Shown one piece after another: positions 17,241 through 26,774 of a stretch of DNA of 64,000 nt. This DNA comes from Pleomorphomonas sp. NRK KF1 (lineage in GTDB: Bacteria > Pseudomonadota > Alphaproteobacteria > Rhizobiales > Pleomorphomonadaceae), in NCBI RefSeq assembly GCF_023721755.1, contig NZ_JAMDLH010000003.1, positions 186,001-250,000 on the forward strand. Reading direction: 5' to 3'. The position numbers and the translations under genes are program-made. The notes beneath the pieces are model-generated. The model was not told the DNA's origin, searched no databases, and saw only the letters and a list, made by a program, of their open reading frames with translations. The stretch's first letter is position 1, and every line of letters begins with the position of its first letter.

Positions 17241-20239
17241 CAATGCGCCTCGTCCCAGTTCTGGGCGGCGCGGGCGTCGACGACCAGCGGGACGTCGAGC
17301 TTCACGGCCGGCTCGGCGGCGCCTTCCATCACGGCGCGCACCACGGGGATGGTCGCGTCGACCTCTTCGTCCGGCACCTCGAAAATCAGTTCGTCGTGCA
17401 CCTGCAACAGCATCAGCGCCGACAGCCTTGCCTCGGCCAGAGCCGCTTCCATGCGCGCCATAGCCCGGCGAATGATGTCGGCGGCCGAACCCTGGATCGG
17501 GGCGTTGATGGCCGCGCGCTCCATGAAGGCACGCATCGACGGGTTGGGCGAGCTGATCTCCGGGTAGTGCGCCTTGCGGCCGAAGATGGTGGTGACGTAA
17601 CCGTTTTCGCGCGCCTGCCGCTTGGTCGCCTCCATGTAGTCGCGGATGCCGGGGAAGCGCTGGAAGTAGCGCTTGATGTAGTCGCCCGCTTCCTCACGCC
17701 GAATGGAGAGCTGGTTGGCGAGGCCGAAGGCCGAGATGCCGTAGATGATGCCGAAGTTGATCGCCTTGGCCCGGCGACGGATCATCGGATCCATCCCCTC
17801 GACCGGCACGCCGAACATTTCCGAGGCCGTCATGGCGTGAATGTCGATACCCTCGGAAAAGGCGTTCTTCAGCGCGGGAATGTCGGCGACGTGGGCTAGG
17901 ACACGGAGCTCGATCTGGCTGTAGTCGGCCGACACCAGCTTGCGGCCGGCCGGGGCGACGAAGGCGCGGCGGATCTTGCGGCCTTCCTCGGTTCGTACCG
18001 GAATGTTCTGGAGGTTGGGTTCGGACGAAGCGAGACGGCCGGTCGTTGTGGAGGCCAGCGAATAGCTGGTGTGGACGCGTTTGGTCTCCGGATGGATGTA
18101 GCCGGGCAAAGCGTCCGTGTATGTCGATTTCAGCTTCGAGAGCTGTCGCCAGTCGAGGATGCGGCGCGGCAGCTCATGGCCTTCGGCGGCGAGGTCTTCC
18201 AGCACGTCGGCGCCGGTCGCCCAGGCGCCGGTCTTGGTCTTCTTGGCGGCGGCAAGACCCAGCTTGCCGAACAGGATGTCGCCGATCTGCTTGGGCGAAC
18301 CGATGTTGAAGGTCTCGCCGGCGACCTCGAAGATGCCGGCTTCCATGGCAGCCATCGACTGCGCGAAGTCGCCGGAGAGGCGCGACAGGATCTGCCTGTC
18401 GACGGACACGCCGCGCATCTCCATGCGGGCGATGACGTCGATGAGCGGCCGTTCGGCCGTCTCGTAAAGGGCGGTCATGCCTTCGGCGGCAAGGCGAGGT
18501 TTCAGCACGTGCCACAGGCGCAACGTGATGTCGGCGTCCTCTGCCGCGTACTGGGTGGCACGGTCCAGCGGCACGCGGTCGAAGGTGATCATCGACTTGC
18601 CCGATCCGCAGACGTCCTTGAAGGCGATCGGCTTGTGCCCGAGCAGCACTTCCGACAGCTCGTCCATGCCATGCCCCATGCGGCCGGCATCGAGCGCATA
18701 GGAGATCAGCATGGTGTCGTCGCACGGCGCTACGGTGATGCCGAGGCGCTTGAGGACGACCCAGTCATACTTGGCATTCTGCCCGATCTTCAGGACCGAC
18801 GGATCTTCGAGAAGCGGCTTCACGACCCTCACGAAGTCGCGAATGGCGATCTGACCGGGGATCAAGCCGCCGCCCAGCAGGTCGCCGGCCCCCGAGACGT
18901 GGGCGAAGGGGATGTAGCAGGCCCGGCCCGGCGTGACGGCCAGCGATGCGCCGACGATTTCCGCCCGCATGGGGTCGAGACCGGAGGTCTCGGTGTCGAA
19001 GGCGACGCGGCCGGCCTCGTAGGCGTCCGCCACCCAGGCTTCCAGGCGGGCAACGTCGGTGACCGTCTCGTAGGCCGAGTAGTCCACCGGGACCGCCTGC
19101 ATCCGGGCAAGCGCCTCGGCGGCGCGGCCGGCCGGAGTGAACTCTCTCGAAACAGGGGCGCCCGTCTCGCTCGCCGTCTCGGTCGAGATGAGCGAGGGGC
19201 GCGCATCCTCGGACGCGACCGCTTCTTCTCCCGCCTCGGACGAAGCCTCGCCGTCCGGCGGCCAGTGCGTCACCGGCACGACGGCAGGCTCCACCTTCGA
19301 CGGCTCGACACCGGTCGCCTCCGACACGCGGCGAATGATGGTCGAGAACTCCATCGCCTTGGCATAGGCGATCAGTCGCTCGCCGATGATCGGCCGGACG
19401 CCGAGCGTGTCGATCGGCTGCTCAAGCGGCACGTCGCATTTCAGTGTCACCAAGCGGTGCGAGATGCGCGCCTGTTCGGCGAAGGCGATCAGGTTCTCGC
19501 GCCGCTTCTGCTGCTTGATGCCTGTCGCGGCGGCCAACAGAGCTTCCAGGTCGCCATACTCGAGAATGAGCTGCGCCGCCGTCTTGAGGCCGATGCCGGG
19601 CACGCCGGGCACATTGTCGACCGAGTCGCCGGCGAGCGACTGCACCTCGATCACCTTTTCCGGCGGCACGCCGAACTTCTCGATCACCTCGGGCACGCCG
19701 ATCCGGCGATCTTTCATCGTATCGAGCAGTACGACGCGCTCGCCCACGAGCTGCATCAGGTCCTTGTCCGAGGAGACGATGGTGACATCGGCGCCCACTG
19801 CGGTTGCTTCGGCCGCGTAGGTGGCGATCAGATCGTCCGCTTCATAACCGAGCTGTTCGACGCAGGGCACGTTGAAGGCGCGGACGGCTTCCCGGATCAG
19901 GCCGAACTGCGGCCGGAGGTCGGCGGGGGGCTCGGGACGCTGCGCCTTGTAGAGAGGATAGATCTCGTTGCGGAAGGTTACCGAGGAGGCGTCGAAGATC
20001 ACCGCGAGATGCGTCGGCCTGACGCCGACGGCGGTTTGCTCGGTTTCCTTGAGGAGCCGCCACAGCATGTTGCAGAAGCCGGAGACGGCGCCGACCGGCA
20101 CGCCGTCCGATTTGCGCGTGAGCGGGGGCAGCGCATGATAGGCGCGGAAGATGTAGCCCGATCCGTCGATCAGGAACACATGGTCACCGGCCCGGACCGG
20201 ACGCGAGGTGGGGCTCGAAGGGGATTCTGCATTCGACAT
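17240..20239 (-). CDS. polA: DNA polymerase I PolA
   Basis: Repair and Okazaki-fragment polymerase. The 999 residues contain three complete domains. The 5'-3' exonuclease (about 15-310) has FLIDGSGYIFRAYHALP and GDSVDNVPGVPGIG. The 3'-5' exonuclease keeps its catalytic motifs FDTETSGLD, GQNAKYDW and YAAEDAD, so proofreading should be active. The polymerase has DYSQIELRVLAH, the O-helix KAINFGIIYG and QVHDELIFEVP. Start chosen at the ATG at 20239 (MSNAES). cobO follows with a one-base stop/start overlap, an unusual partner. Confidence 0.97.
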   Translation of the reverse strand: MSNAESPSSPTSRPVRAGDHVFLIDGSGYIFRAYHALPPLTRKSDGVPVGAVSGFCNMLWRLLKETEQTAVGVRPTHLAVIFDASSVTFRNEIYPLYKAQRPEPPADLRPQFGLIREAVRAFNVPCVEQLGYEADDLIATYAAEATAVGADVTIVSSDKDLMQLVGERVVLLDTMKDRRIGVPEVIEKFGVPPEKVIEVQSLAGDSVDNVPGVPGIGLKTAAQLILEYGDLEALLAAATGIKQQKRRENLIAFAEQARISHRLVTLKCDVPLEQPIDTLGVRPIIGERLIAYAKAMEFSTIIRRVSEATGVEPSKVEPAVVPVTHWPPDGEASSEAGEEAVASEDARPSLISTETASETGAPVSREFTPAGRAAEALARMQAVPVDYSAYETVTDVARLEAWVADAYEAGRVAFDTETSGLDPMRAEIVGASLAVTPGRACYIPFAHVSGAGDLLGGGLIPGQIAIRDFVRVVKPLLEDPSVLKIGQNAKYDWVVLKRLGITVAPCDDTMLISYALDAGRMGHGMDELSEVLLGHKPIAFKDVCGSGKSMITFDRVPLDRATQYAAEDADITLRLWHVLKPRLAAEGMTALYETAERPLIDVIARMEMRGVSVDRQILSRLSGDFAQSMAAMEAGIFEVAGETFNIGSPKQIGDILFGKLGLAAAKKTKTGAWATGADVLEDLAAEGHELPRRILDWRQLSKLKSTYTDALPGYIHPETKRVHTSYSLASTTTGRLASSEPNLQNIPVRTEEGRKIRRAFVAPAGRKLVSADYSQIELRVLAHVADIPALKNAFSEGIDIHAMTASEMFGVPVEGMDPMIRRRAKAINFGIIYGISAFGLANQLSIRREEAGDYIKRYFQRFPGIRDYMEATKRQARENGYVTTIFGRKAHYPEISSPNPSMRAFMERAAINAPIQGSAADIIRRAMARMEAALAEARLSALMLLQVHDELIFEVPDEEVDATIPVVRAVMEGAAEPAVKLDVPLVVDARAAQNWDEAH

Positions 20240-20496
20240 GGTCGGACTATGCCCGCCCGCCGGCCGGAAGTGAAGACGCGCCTTCATCGCCCGTCGTCAC
20301 TGCTGACGCTTTCCGGTCGATGTCCACCAGAGCCTGCGTCGGAGGTCGCGTTCGGTTCGGTAGCGAATGCCGATCGACTCATTCGCCGGTTTCTGGCCGG
20401 CGTGCGTCGATGCCGAGCCATCCCCGACCATCGACGGGGATGACACCTTGGCTTGTCCGGTCATCATGGGTGGCGATTCGCGGGTTGGGGGCAGCC

Positions 20497-21543
20497 ATGA
20501 AGAGTAGCGGCGGCCGGTATTTCGAGGACTTCAGGGTTGGCCAGGTCTTTCGTCACGCCAGTCCTCGCACCGTGACCGACGGCGATGTCGCCTTCTACAG
20601 GGCTCTCACAGGCAGCCGTTTCGCCTTGCAGTCGTCGGACGATTTCGCGCGCGCGGTCGGGCATCCAATGGCCCCGATCGACGACATGCTGGTCTTCAAC
20701 ATCGTGCTCGCCCAGTCGGTGCCGGATGTCGGTCTCAATGCCGTCGCCAATCTTGGATATGCCGGCTGCCGTTTTCTCGCACCGGTCTATCCGGGCGAGA
20801 CGATCTCGGCGGTAACCGAGGTGATCGGCCTGCGCGACACTGGTGGACGAACCGGCGTCGTCTACCTGCGGACCACCGGCCACAAGGAAGGCGGCGTCGA
20901 GGTGATCGATTTTGCCCGCTGGCAGACGGTGCGCAAGACCGAGGAAGGTGTGCAGCCCTTCTCCGAGCAGCTGGTGCCGCCCCTGCCGGCCGCGGTTCCC
21001 GCCGACGCGCTTGGCGTTCTCCTGCCCGTGCTTGATCTGTCCGCCTGGGATAGCGGGCTTTCCGGCAGCCGCTTCCGTTGGGGCGACTACGAGCTCGGCG
21101 AACGCATCGATCATGTCGACGGCGCCCTCGTGGACGAAGGCACCACCATGATGGCCGCCCGCTTCTTCGGCAATCCGGCCCGACAGCATCCGCTGCCCTT
21201 CTCCGATGAGCGCTCGCGCGGCCGTTGGCTGGTGTCCGGTGGCCTGGTCATGGCCATCGGTCGGGCGCTGATGTTCAATGGTCTCGGCAACGCCATCCAT
21301 GTCGCGGCCATCAACGCCGGCCGCTATGTCGGGCCGCTGTTTACGGGTTCGATCATCCATGCCTGGTCGACCATTGTCGGCAAGGAACTGATCGATGGCC
21401 GCGACGACCTCGGGGCGCTGCGTGTCCGTCTGGTCGGCACGCGCGATCAGCCGGCGGCCGATTTTCCCGATCGGGACGAGAATGGCGCCTATCTGCCGTC
21501 GGTCGTGCTCGATCTCGATCTTTGGCTGCTGATGCCGCGCTGA
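20497..21543 (+). CDS. mch: mesaconyl-CoA hydratase (MaoC family, double hotdog)
   Basis: Hydrates mesaconyl-CoA to beta-methylmalyl-CoA in the ethylmalonyl-CoA pathway used to assimilate C2 units. The 348 residues resemble the rhodobacterial enzyme from end to end: GRYFEDFRVGQVFRHASPRT at the N-terminus, then APIDDMLVFNIV, NAVANLGYAGCRFL, a second hotdog half with GERIDHVDGA, NGLGNAIHVAAINAG, and the terminal LDLWLLMPR. The ATG at 20497 follows a G-rich ribosome site. No other genes of that pathway are in the window. Assignment rests on remembered similarity to the characterised family. Confidence 0.87.
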   Translation: MKSSGGRYFEDFRVGQVFRHASPRTVTDGDVAFYRALTGSRFALQSSDDFARAVGHPMAPIDDMLVFNIVLAQSVPDVGLNAVANLGYAGCRFLAPVYPGETISAVTEVIGLRDTGGRTGVVYLRTTGHKEGGVEVIDFARWQTVRKTEEGVQPFSEQLVPPLPAAVPADALGVLLPVLDLSAWDSGLSGSRFRWGDYELGERIDHVDGALVDEGTTMMAARFFGNPARQHPLPFSDERSRGRWLVSGGLVMAIGRALMFNGLGNAIHVAAINAGRYVGPLFTGSIIHAWSTIVGKELIDGRDDLGALRVRLVGTRDQPAADFPDRDENGAYLPSVVLDLDLWLLMPR

Positions 21544-21561
21544 CGCCTGTCCGATCTCGCC

Positions 21562-22350
21562 TCAGCCCCTGAGTTCCGCGGCCAGCAGGCGGCGAACGGC
21601 CGTCTCAGCCTCGAGGGATACCTTCTTCCGATCGGTGTCGCGGTCGAAACGGATCGGCTCGCCGAAGACGATGCTCACGTCGAAGTCGGAGGCTGCGAGG
21701 AGCTCCTTTGCGTGTGGCACAAGGTCCTGGTCGCCAACCCAGGATACGACCGAGCGTCCCGAGCGACCGAGCGGCAGACCCAGCATGTGGGTGTAGGCGA
21801 TGGCGACGGGCTGTACGAACACCGCTTCGATGCCGGCTTCGTTCAAGGCGGCGCGGGCGGCGCCGAACAGCGACGAGCGGAAGGGCAGAACCTGGTTGCC
21901 GTCGGACGTGGTGCCCTCGGGAAACAGCACGATGGCATCGCCTTCGGCCAGTCGGCGTCCGATACTGTCCGCCTGATCGGCGGTGGCTCCGCGTCGAGCC
22001 CGGTCGACGAAGACCGAATGCTGCAATCGGGCGAAGAAACCGATCAGCGGCCAGGTGCCCACCTCGCGCTTGGCGACGAAAGACAGCGGCATCACCGCGC
22101 TATAGGCGGAAATGTCGATCCAGGATGCGTGATTGGCGGCGAGAAGCAGAGGCCGTTCGACCGCCGGCCGCCCGCGGACGTGCAGCCTGATGCCGAGCGT
22201 CCACAACGCCAGCCGATGGAACAACATCTGAAGCAAGCCGGCAAGGCGCCAGCGGAATCGCCGAGCCGGCAGATAGAGAAGAATGAGAATGAAAGCGGCC
22301 ACGGAAAACAGCGGCAGCGTCAACGCCGCCCTGACGTGGCCTGGTTTCAC
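21562..22350 (-). CDS. olsA: PlsC-family acyltransferase, probable lyso-ornithine-lipid O-acyltransferase OlsA
   Basis: Membrane-bound acyltransferase of 262 residues with one or two N-terminal hydrophobic segments. It has the H-X4-D catalytic motif in AANHASWID and the substrate motif FPEGTTSDG. The family includes 1-acylglycerol-3-phosphate acyltransferases (PlsC) and OlsA. The VFVQPVAIAYTHMLGLPLGR segment and the position next to fur, in a run that in rhizobia leads to miaB, favour OlsA. An olsB gene at 36.4 kb supports a complete ornithine-lipid pathway. PlsC activity is not excluded. It overlaps the fur stop by four bases. Confidence 0.8.
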   Translation of the reverse strand: MKPGHVRAALTLPLFSVAAFILILLYLPARRFRWRLAGLLQMLFHRLALWTLGIRLHVRGRPAVERPLLLAANHASWIDISAYSAVMPLSFVAKREVGTWPLIGFFARLQHSVFVDRARRGATADQADSIGRRLAEGDAIVLFPEGTTSDGNQVLPFRSSLFGAARAALNEAGIEAVFVQPVAIAYTHMLGLPLGRSGRSVVSWVGDQDLVPHAKELLAASDFDVSIVFGEPIRFDRDTDRKKVSLEAETAVRRLLAAELRG

Positions 22351-22793
22351 GCCTTGTCCTCCGTGCCGGCTTCGTCGAGCGGCACGCCATAAAGCTCAAG
22401 CCGGTGGTCGATCAGCTTGTAGCCGAGCTTGCGAGCAACCTCGCGCTGCAGCGCCTCGATCTCGTCGCTGTGGAACTCGACCACGGCGCCGGTACGGAAG
22501 TCGATCAGGTGATCGTGATGCTCGTCGGGCAGCGGCTCGTAGCGCGAACGTCCGTCGCGGAAGTCGAGCCGGGCGATCATGCCCGCGTCGTCGAACAGCT
22601 TGACGGTGCGGTAGACTGTGGAGATCGAGATGTTGTTGTCGATCGCCGAGGCGCGCCGATAAACTTCTTCGACATCGGGATGATCGACGGCCTGCTCAAG
22701 CACGCGCGCGATGATTCGCCGCTGCTCGGTCATGCGCATGCCGCGCGCCGCACAGGCTTCTTCCAAAGAGAGCGGAGTGGTTTCCTCGGTCAT
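22347..22793 (-). CDS. fur: Fur/Mur-family metal-responsive repressor
   Basis: A 148-residue winged-helix repressor. About 10-85 form the DNA-binding domain (ISISTVYRTVKLFDDAG) and the C-terminal dimerisation domain has the metal site DEHHDHLIDFRTG. No CxxC pairs are present, as in rhizobial Fur/Mur, which mostly sense manganese rather than iron; the sensed metal here is an inference. It lies 48 bases after rimI and overlaps the downstream acyltransferase gene by four bases. Confidence 0.93.
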   Translation of the reverse strand: MTEETTPLSLEEACAARGMRMTEQRRIIARVLEQAVDHPDVEEVYRRASAIDNNISISTVYRTVKLFDDAGMIARLDFRDGRSRYEPLPDEHHDHLIDFRTGAVVEFHSDEIEALQREVARKLGYKLIDHRLELYGVPLDEAGTEDKA

Positions 22794-22841
22794 CGCGGGT
22801 ACCCTCGAACTGTCTGGCCGCCGTCGCCGGCCAAATATGGG

Positions 22842-23336
22842 TTATTTGAGATCGGCTCGCATGACAAGGGCGTTCGCGGTACCGCCGGCATAGTAGTTGG
22901 CGCGGCGGCCGACCTCGCGGAAGCCGAAGCGGCGATAAAGCGCGAGCGCGGCGCCATTGCTCTCGTCCACCTCAAGAAACAGAGAGGCAATGCGCATGAA
23001 ATAGAGCCGGCGGATCGCCTCGTCCATCATCAGGCGCCCTACGCCACGGCCACGTCGGGCCGGTGCGACGGCGACGGTCAGGATCTCGGCCTCGTCCGCG
23101 GCCGCCCTGATCATGACGAACCCGACCGGCCGGCGAGCAAAGGGCGTCCGCCCCTCGCGAGCAACGATCGTGGTCACCGTGGGGTCGGCGATCAGGGCCT
23201 CCATTTCCGTGGCCGGCCAGCCATGGCGGAAGGCATGTGCGTGCAAGGCTGCGAGGTCGTCGGCGTCGGTGACACGGCCGGGCTCGCAGATCGGACGAGG
23301 GGCGGCGAACAGGCGCGTGAGGTCGCAGAGCTTCAT
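22842..23336 (-). CDS. rimI: ribosomal-protein-alanine N-acetyltransferase RimI
   Basis: GNAT acetyltransferase of 164 residues that acetylates the N-terminal alanine of ribosomal protein S18. The acetyl-CoA loop is VAVAPARRGRGVGRLMMDEA, followed by LFLEVDESNGAALALYRRFG and REVGRRANYY, all typical of RimI. Its start overlaps the tsaB stop by four bases, the usual tsaB-rimI pairing. Confidence 0.93.
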   Translation of the reverse strand: MKLCDLTRLFAAPRPICEPGRVTDADDLAALHAHAFRHGWPATEMEALIADPTVTTIVAREGRTPFARRPVGFVMIRAAADEAEILTVAVAPARRGRGVGRLMMDEAIRRLYFMRIASLFLEVDESNGAALALYRRFGFREVGRRANYYAGGTANALVMRADLK

Positions 23337-24019
23337 GGCGTCGGAGTTGATGCGAGAAGACCGGGTACGGGCGGCTGCGGCTTGGCGTCGGGCGCCCTGA
23401 GGTAGAGTGGGCGGGGCACGGCTGTGTTTGGTTCTGCGACGCTCCCGAGCCGTGCGAGGGCCAGCGGGTTCGTTGCAGACATCGTGTCGACGGGCGGCAC
23501 TCGCAAACCGGAAATCGCCGCCTGATGCGCAAGGATCGCCGCACCCGAGCCGGCGATGACGGCGGCGCGGGCGCCCAGGCGATCCAGCACGCTCTCCGCA
23601 TCGGCGGCGAAGGGAGGCTCCAGCACCTCGCCCTTCGGGCCGTAGAGAGCGGCATAGATCTCGCCGCGCCGCGCATCGACGGCGGCGAGTATGGGGCCGT
23701 CAGCCGGCTCTTCGAGCGATGCGGCGATGAGACGAAGCGCGTCGATGCCCACCACCGGAACGCCAAGTGCCAGGCCGAGGCCGCGCGCTGCCGCCACGGC
23801 GATGCGAATGCCCGTAAAGCTGCCCGGGCCGACATTGACCGCGATTCGCCCAACGCTTTCGATCTCGGCGCCGGCTGTTGTCAGGACGTCGTCGATCAGC
23901 GGGAACAGCCGTTCGGCATGGCCGCGCGAGATCGTCTCCGCGCGCATCATGTCCTTGCCTTCGCCCACGAGGGCGACGGCAATCCGGTCATTCGCAGTGT
24001 CAAGCGCCAGGGTCAGCAT
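23333..24019 (-). CDS. tsaB: tRNA threonylcarbamoyladenosine biosynthesis protein TsaB
   Basis: Partner of TsaD in forming t6A37 on ANN-decoding tRNAs. The 228 residues of this ASKHA-fold protein begin LTLALDTANDRIAVAL, with GHAERLFPLIDDVL and the GPGSFTGIRIAVAAARGLGLAL signature of TsaB. It is the first gene of tsaB-rimI-fur-olsA and is divergent from hrcA. Family C-termini vary, and this one ends in a proline-rich tail. Confidence 0.95.
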   Translation of the reverse strand: MLTLALDTANDRIAVALVGEGKDMMRAETISRGHAERLFPLIDDVLTTAGAEIESVGRIAVNVGPGSFTGIRIAVAAARGLGLALGVPVVGIDALRLIAASLEEPADGPILAAVDARRGEIYAALYGPKGEVLEPPFAADAESVLDRLGARAAVIAGSGAAILAHQAAISGLRVPPVDTMSATNPLALARLGSVAEPNTAVPRPLYLRAPDAKPQPPVPGLLASTPTP

Positions 24020-24163
24020 CGGCCCCGTTTATCCCGACCGGCGGTCCCTGTCGAGCAGCGAAGCCGCATCGTCCACCTTCCCATCGTCCAGGGCGCGCGC
24101 GGGGCTTGCACCGAAGGACGGGCGCGGCCAAATTAGCTCAGGCCTTAAGGGAGCTTGGGTATC

Positions 24164-25234
24164 GTGGTGACGACAGGTGGACAGGGCGGCTTGCGGGAAC
24201 TCGACGCCCGATCGCGCGATATCTTCCGTCGCATCGTCGAGGCTTATCTCGACACCGGCGACCCCGTCGGCAGCCGCAACATATCGCGTCTTCTGGCCGC
24301 GCCGCTGTCGCCCGCCTCGGTCCGCAATGTCATGTCCGATCTGGAGGCGGCGGGCCTTCTCTACGCACCGCATACGTCAGCCGGCCGGCTGCCGACCGAA
24401 CTCGGCTTGCGCTTTTTCGTCGATGCCATGCTCGAGATCGGCGATCTCACCGAGGGTGATCGATCGGCGATCGAAGGCCGTCTCAAGGCGTCGGGCATCG
24501 GCAAGAGCGTTGAAGACGTGCTGACGGAGGCCTCGCAGACGCTGTCCGGCCTGACGCGCGGCGCCGGTGTGGTGCTGACGCAAAAGGCCGATCCGCGGCT
24601 CCGCCACATCGAGTTCGTGCGCATCGAACCGACGCGCGGCATCGTCGTGCTGGTCGGCGACAACGGCACCGTCGAGAACCGGCTGATCGATCTGCCCCCG
24701 GATCTGCCGGCTTCCGCCTTGCAGGAGGCGGCAAATTATCTGAACGCCCGCATCCGCGGCCGCACTCTCAGCGAAACGCGCGCCGAGGTGGAGCGCCAAC
24801 GCGCCGCCCGAAAGCTCGAACTTGATACCTTGACAGCTCGCCTCGTCGATGCCGGTCTGGCGTCCTGGTCGGGTGCCGACGGCAGCCGGCCACAGACGCT
24901 GATCGTTCGCGGGCGTGCCAACCTGCTCGACGACGTCAGGGCCGCCGAGGATCTGGAACGCATCCGGGCGCTCTTTGAGGAGCTGGAGAGTTCCGAGGAT
25001 CTGATCGAACTACTCGGCCTTGCCGATGCTGGCGAGGGTGTCCGCATCTTCATCGGCTCGGAGAACAAGCTGTTCGGCCTGTCGGGTTCGTCGCTTGTGG
25101 TGTCGCCCTATCGCGACACGGAGGCGCGGGTGATCGGCGTCGTCGGCGTCATCGGTCCGACCCGGCTCAACTACGCGCGTGTCGTGCCTATGGTCGATTA
25201 TACCGCCCGTGTGGTCGGTCGCCTTCTCGGCTAG
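24164..25234 (+). CDS. hrcA: heat-inducible transcription repressor HrcA
   Basis: Winged-helix repressor that binds CIRCE operators of chaperone genes and is kept active by GroEL. The 356 residues begin with the HTH region [20 protein letters not shown], then [29 protein letters not shown] and [19 protein letters not shown]. The C-terminal HrcA domain includes [23 protein letters not shown] at 24164 chosen, ten bases after AAGGGAG; an upstream TTG is too close to that site. No CIRCE palindrome was seen in this window, so its targets (probably groESL) lie elsewhere. Confidence 0.94.
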   Translation: MVTTGGQGGLRELDARSRDIFRRIVEAYLDTGDPVGSRNISRLLAAPLSPASVRNVMSDLEAAGLLYAPHTSAGRLPTELGLRFFVDAMLEIGDLTEGDRSAIEGRLKASGIGKSVEDVLTEASQTLSGLTRGAGVVLTQKADPRLRHIEFVRIEPTRGIVVLVGDNGTVENRLIDLPPDLPASALQEAANYLNARIRGRTLSETRAEVERQRAARKLELDTLTARLVDAGLASWSGADGSRPQTLIVRGRANLLDDVRAAEDLERIRALFEELESSEDLIELLGLADAGEGVRIFIGSENKLFGLSGSSLVVSPYRDTEARVIGVVGVIGPTRLNYARVVPMVDYTARVVGRLLG

Positions 25235-25246
25235 CCGAGGAGGTTG

Positions 25247-25657
25247 TCAGTCGGTTGGAAACTCATCGAATTGTGGCAGAGCGTCCGAAATTTCGAACCA
25301 AGATGCCTTGGAGCCGGCAAAGATATGCGCGGTCGGCCTGATCGACGGTGGATCGACCAAGGTGCCAAGAGTGACATGCAGATAGGCCCCGTCGCGGACC
25401 TGCGAGTAGAGTAGGGAGCCGCAGTGCGCGCAATGGACATCGTGGTTGCCGTCGCCGAAGCGCATGACGTCATCTTGGCCGCGCACCAGGGCCAGTCGAT
25501 CCGCCCGGATGCCCGCGAAGGGCTTGAAGGCGGATCCGGTGGCTCGGCGGCAGTTCGAACAATGACAGTTCATCGCATATTCGAAGGCGTCGTCGACCTC
25601 ATAGCCTACCCGACGGCAAAGGCATTCGCCCCGAAGGCGGTTTGTTTCCAGCATCAT
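25247..25657 (-). CDS. GFA/CENP-V-family zinc protein
   Basis: A 136-residue protein of the GFA (glutathione-dependent formaldehyde-activating) fold. Zinc-ligand cysteines are in GECLCRRVGYEV, NCHCSNCRRATGSAF and VHCAHCGSLLY. Most members have no proven activity, so a role in glutathione-linked aldehyde chemistry is only possible. The gene sits antisense between hrcA and grpE, which are usually adjacent; it converges with hrcA, leaving 12 bases. Confidence 0.88.
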   Translation of the reverse strand: MMLETNRLRGECLCRRVGYEVDDAFEYAMNCHCSNCRRATGSAFKPFAGIRADRLALVRGQDDVMRFGDGNHDVHCAHCGSLLYSQVRDGAYLHVTLGTLVDPPSIRPTAHIFAGSKASWFEISDALPQFDEFPTD

Positions 25658-25879
25658 CCGATCTCGTTCCCGTTCGGCAGAGGGGCGGATATCCTTCGCA
25701 TGGTAAGGGCCAATCGTGGCATCTCACGCGGCTAGGACTGACATTGTCGCTCTGCCGCAGCATACTTGCAGGTCAGTGCGCGGGGAAAGCGGAGCCAAGG
25801 GTTGATTTTCGTGCCCGAAACCCTCAAATCCGGGGCACGTTTGGCGGCGGCAGCCGCGTTGAGATAGTATGAGGACAAG

Positions 25880-26503
25880 ATGGCAGACGAGACAGCACAG
25901 ACTCCCGACCCGGCCGCTCCCGAACTGGACCCGGTGGTCGACCAGGGGCTCCAGCGTATCGCCGCCCTCGAGAAGGAGGCGGGCGATCTCAAGGATCAGC
26001 TTCTTCGCACCCTCGCCGACATGGAAAATCTTCGCCGTCGTACCGAGCGTGAGATCGCCGATGCCCGCACCTATGCGGTGACTAACTTCGCCCGCGATAT
26101 CGTCGGCGCTGCCGACAACCTGACGCGTGCCATCGCCGCCGTCGACGCCGAAGCGCGCGCGACCGGTGGCGAAGCGCTGATTTCCCTGGTCGAGGGCGTC
26201 GAACTGACCGAGCGCGAACTGATGAAGGCGCTCGAAAAGCATGGCGTCAGCCGCGTCGATCCCGCTGGCGAGAAGTTCGACCCCAACTTCCACCAGGCAA
26301 TGTTCGAAGTGCCAGATCCCAGCGTGCCGAGCGGCACTGTGGTGCAGGTGATGCAGGTCGGCTTCAAGATCGGCGAGCGCGTTCTACGGCCGGCTCTCGT
26401 AGGCGTGGGTCGTGGCGGTCCGAAGGCGGCGCCTGCCGAGGAGGCCGCCCCTCAGACCGAAACGCCGGCCGAAAGTGGCCACAAGGTCGACAAGACGGTG
26501 TGA
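25880..26503 (+). CDS. grpE: nucleotide exchange factor GrpE
   Basis: Releases ADP from DnaK. Of 207 residues, the N-terminal part is acidic and disordered, then a long coiled coil (about 28-75) with LLRTLADMENLRRRTEREI. The beta-domain contains FDPNFHQAMFEVPD and GTVVQVMQVGFKIGERVLRPA. A polar tail ends the protein. It has its own promoter region because the gene before it runs the other way, and a strong terminator follows. Confidence 0.96.
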   Translation: MADETAQTPDPAAPELDPVVDQGLQRIAALEKEAGDLKDQLLRTLADMENLRRRTEREIADARTYAVTNFARDIVGAADNLTRAIAAVDAEARATGGEALISLVEGVELTERELMKALEKHGVSRVDPAGEKFDPNFHQAMFEVPDPSVPSGTVVQVMQVGFKIGERVLRPALVGVGRGGPKAAPAEEAAPQTETPAESGHKVDKTV

Positions 26504-26527
26504 GCCGAAGCCGGCCGGAACACAAGA

Positions 26528-26560
26528 AAGGGCGTCCGTGCGGGCGCCCTTTTCCTTTTC
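26528..26560 (+). terminator. intrinsic terminator of grpE
   Basis: A ten-pair stem (26528-26537 with 26542-26551, one G-U pair) on a gtgc loop, followed by the T-rich ttccttttc, 24 bases after the grpE stop. Confidence 0.85.
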
Positions 26561-26774
26561 TCAAGGTTGTTTGGACTTCGAGGCCCCCTTATACGCGCTT
26601 TCACGTAAAAGGGGCTGGCAATTGAACGCCATCGCGTCTAGCGTCGGACCAGGCCCCAGGAGGGGATGGTCGCCCTCGGGCGGCAATGTCGGAACGGCCC
26701 CGCGTCGCGCGCGGGGGACATTGCCAGCCCGGCGGCAGACGCGCCAAGGGCGCAGTCCCGCCGCCGGTGTTCGC

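Noticed and set aside
24020-24163. Possible CIRCE operator at hrcA
   Set aside because: No TTAGCACTC-N9-GAGTGCTAA-like inverted repeat is present.
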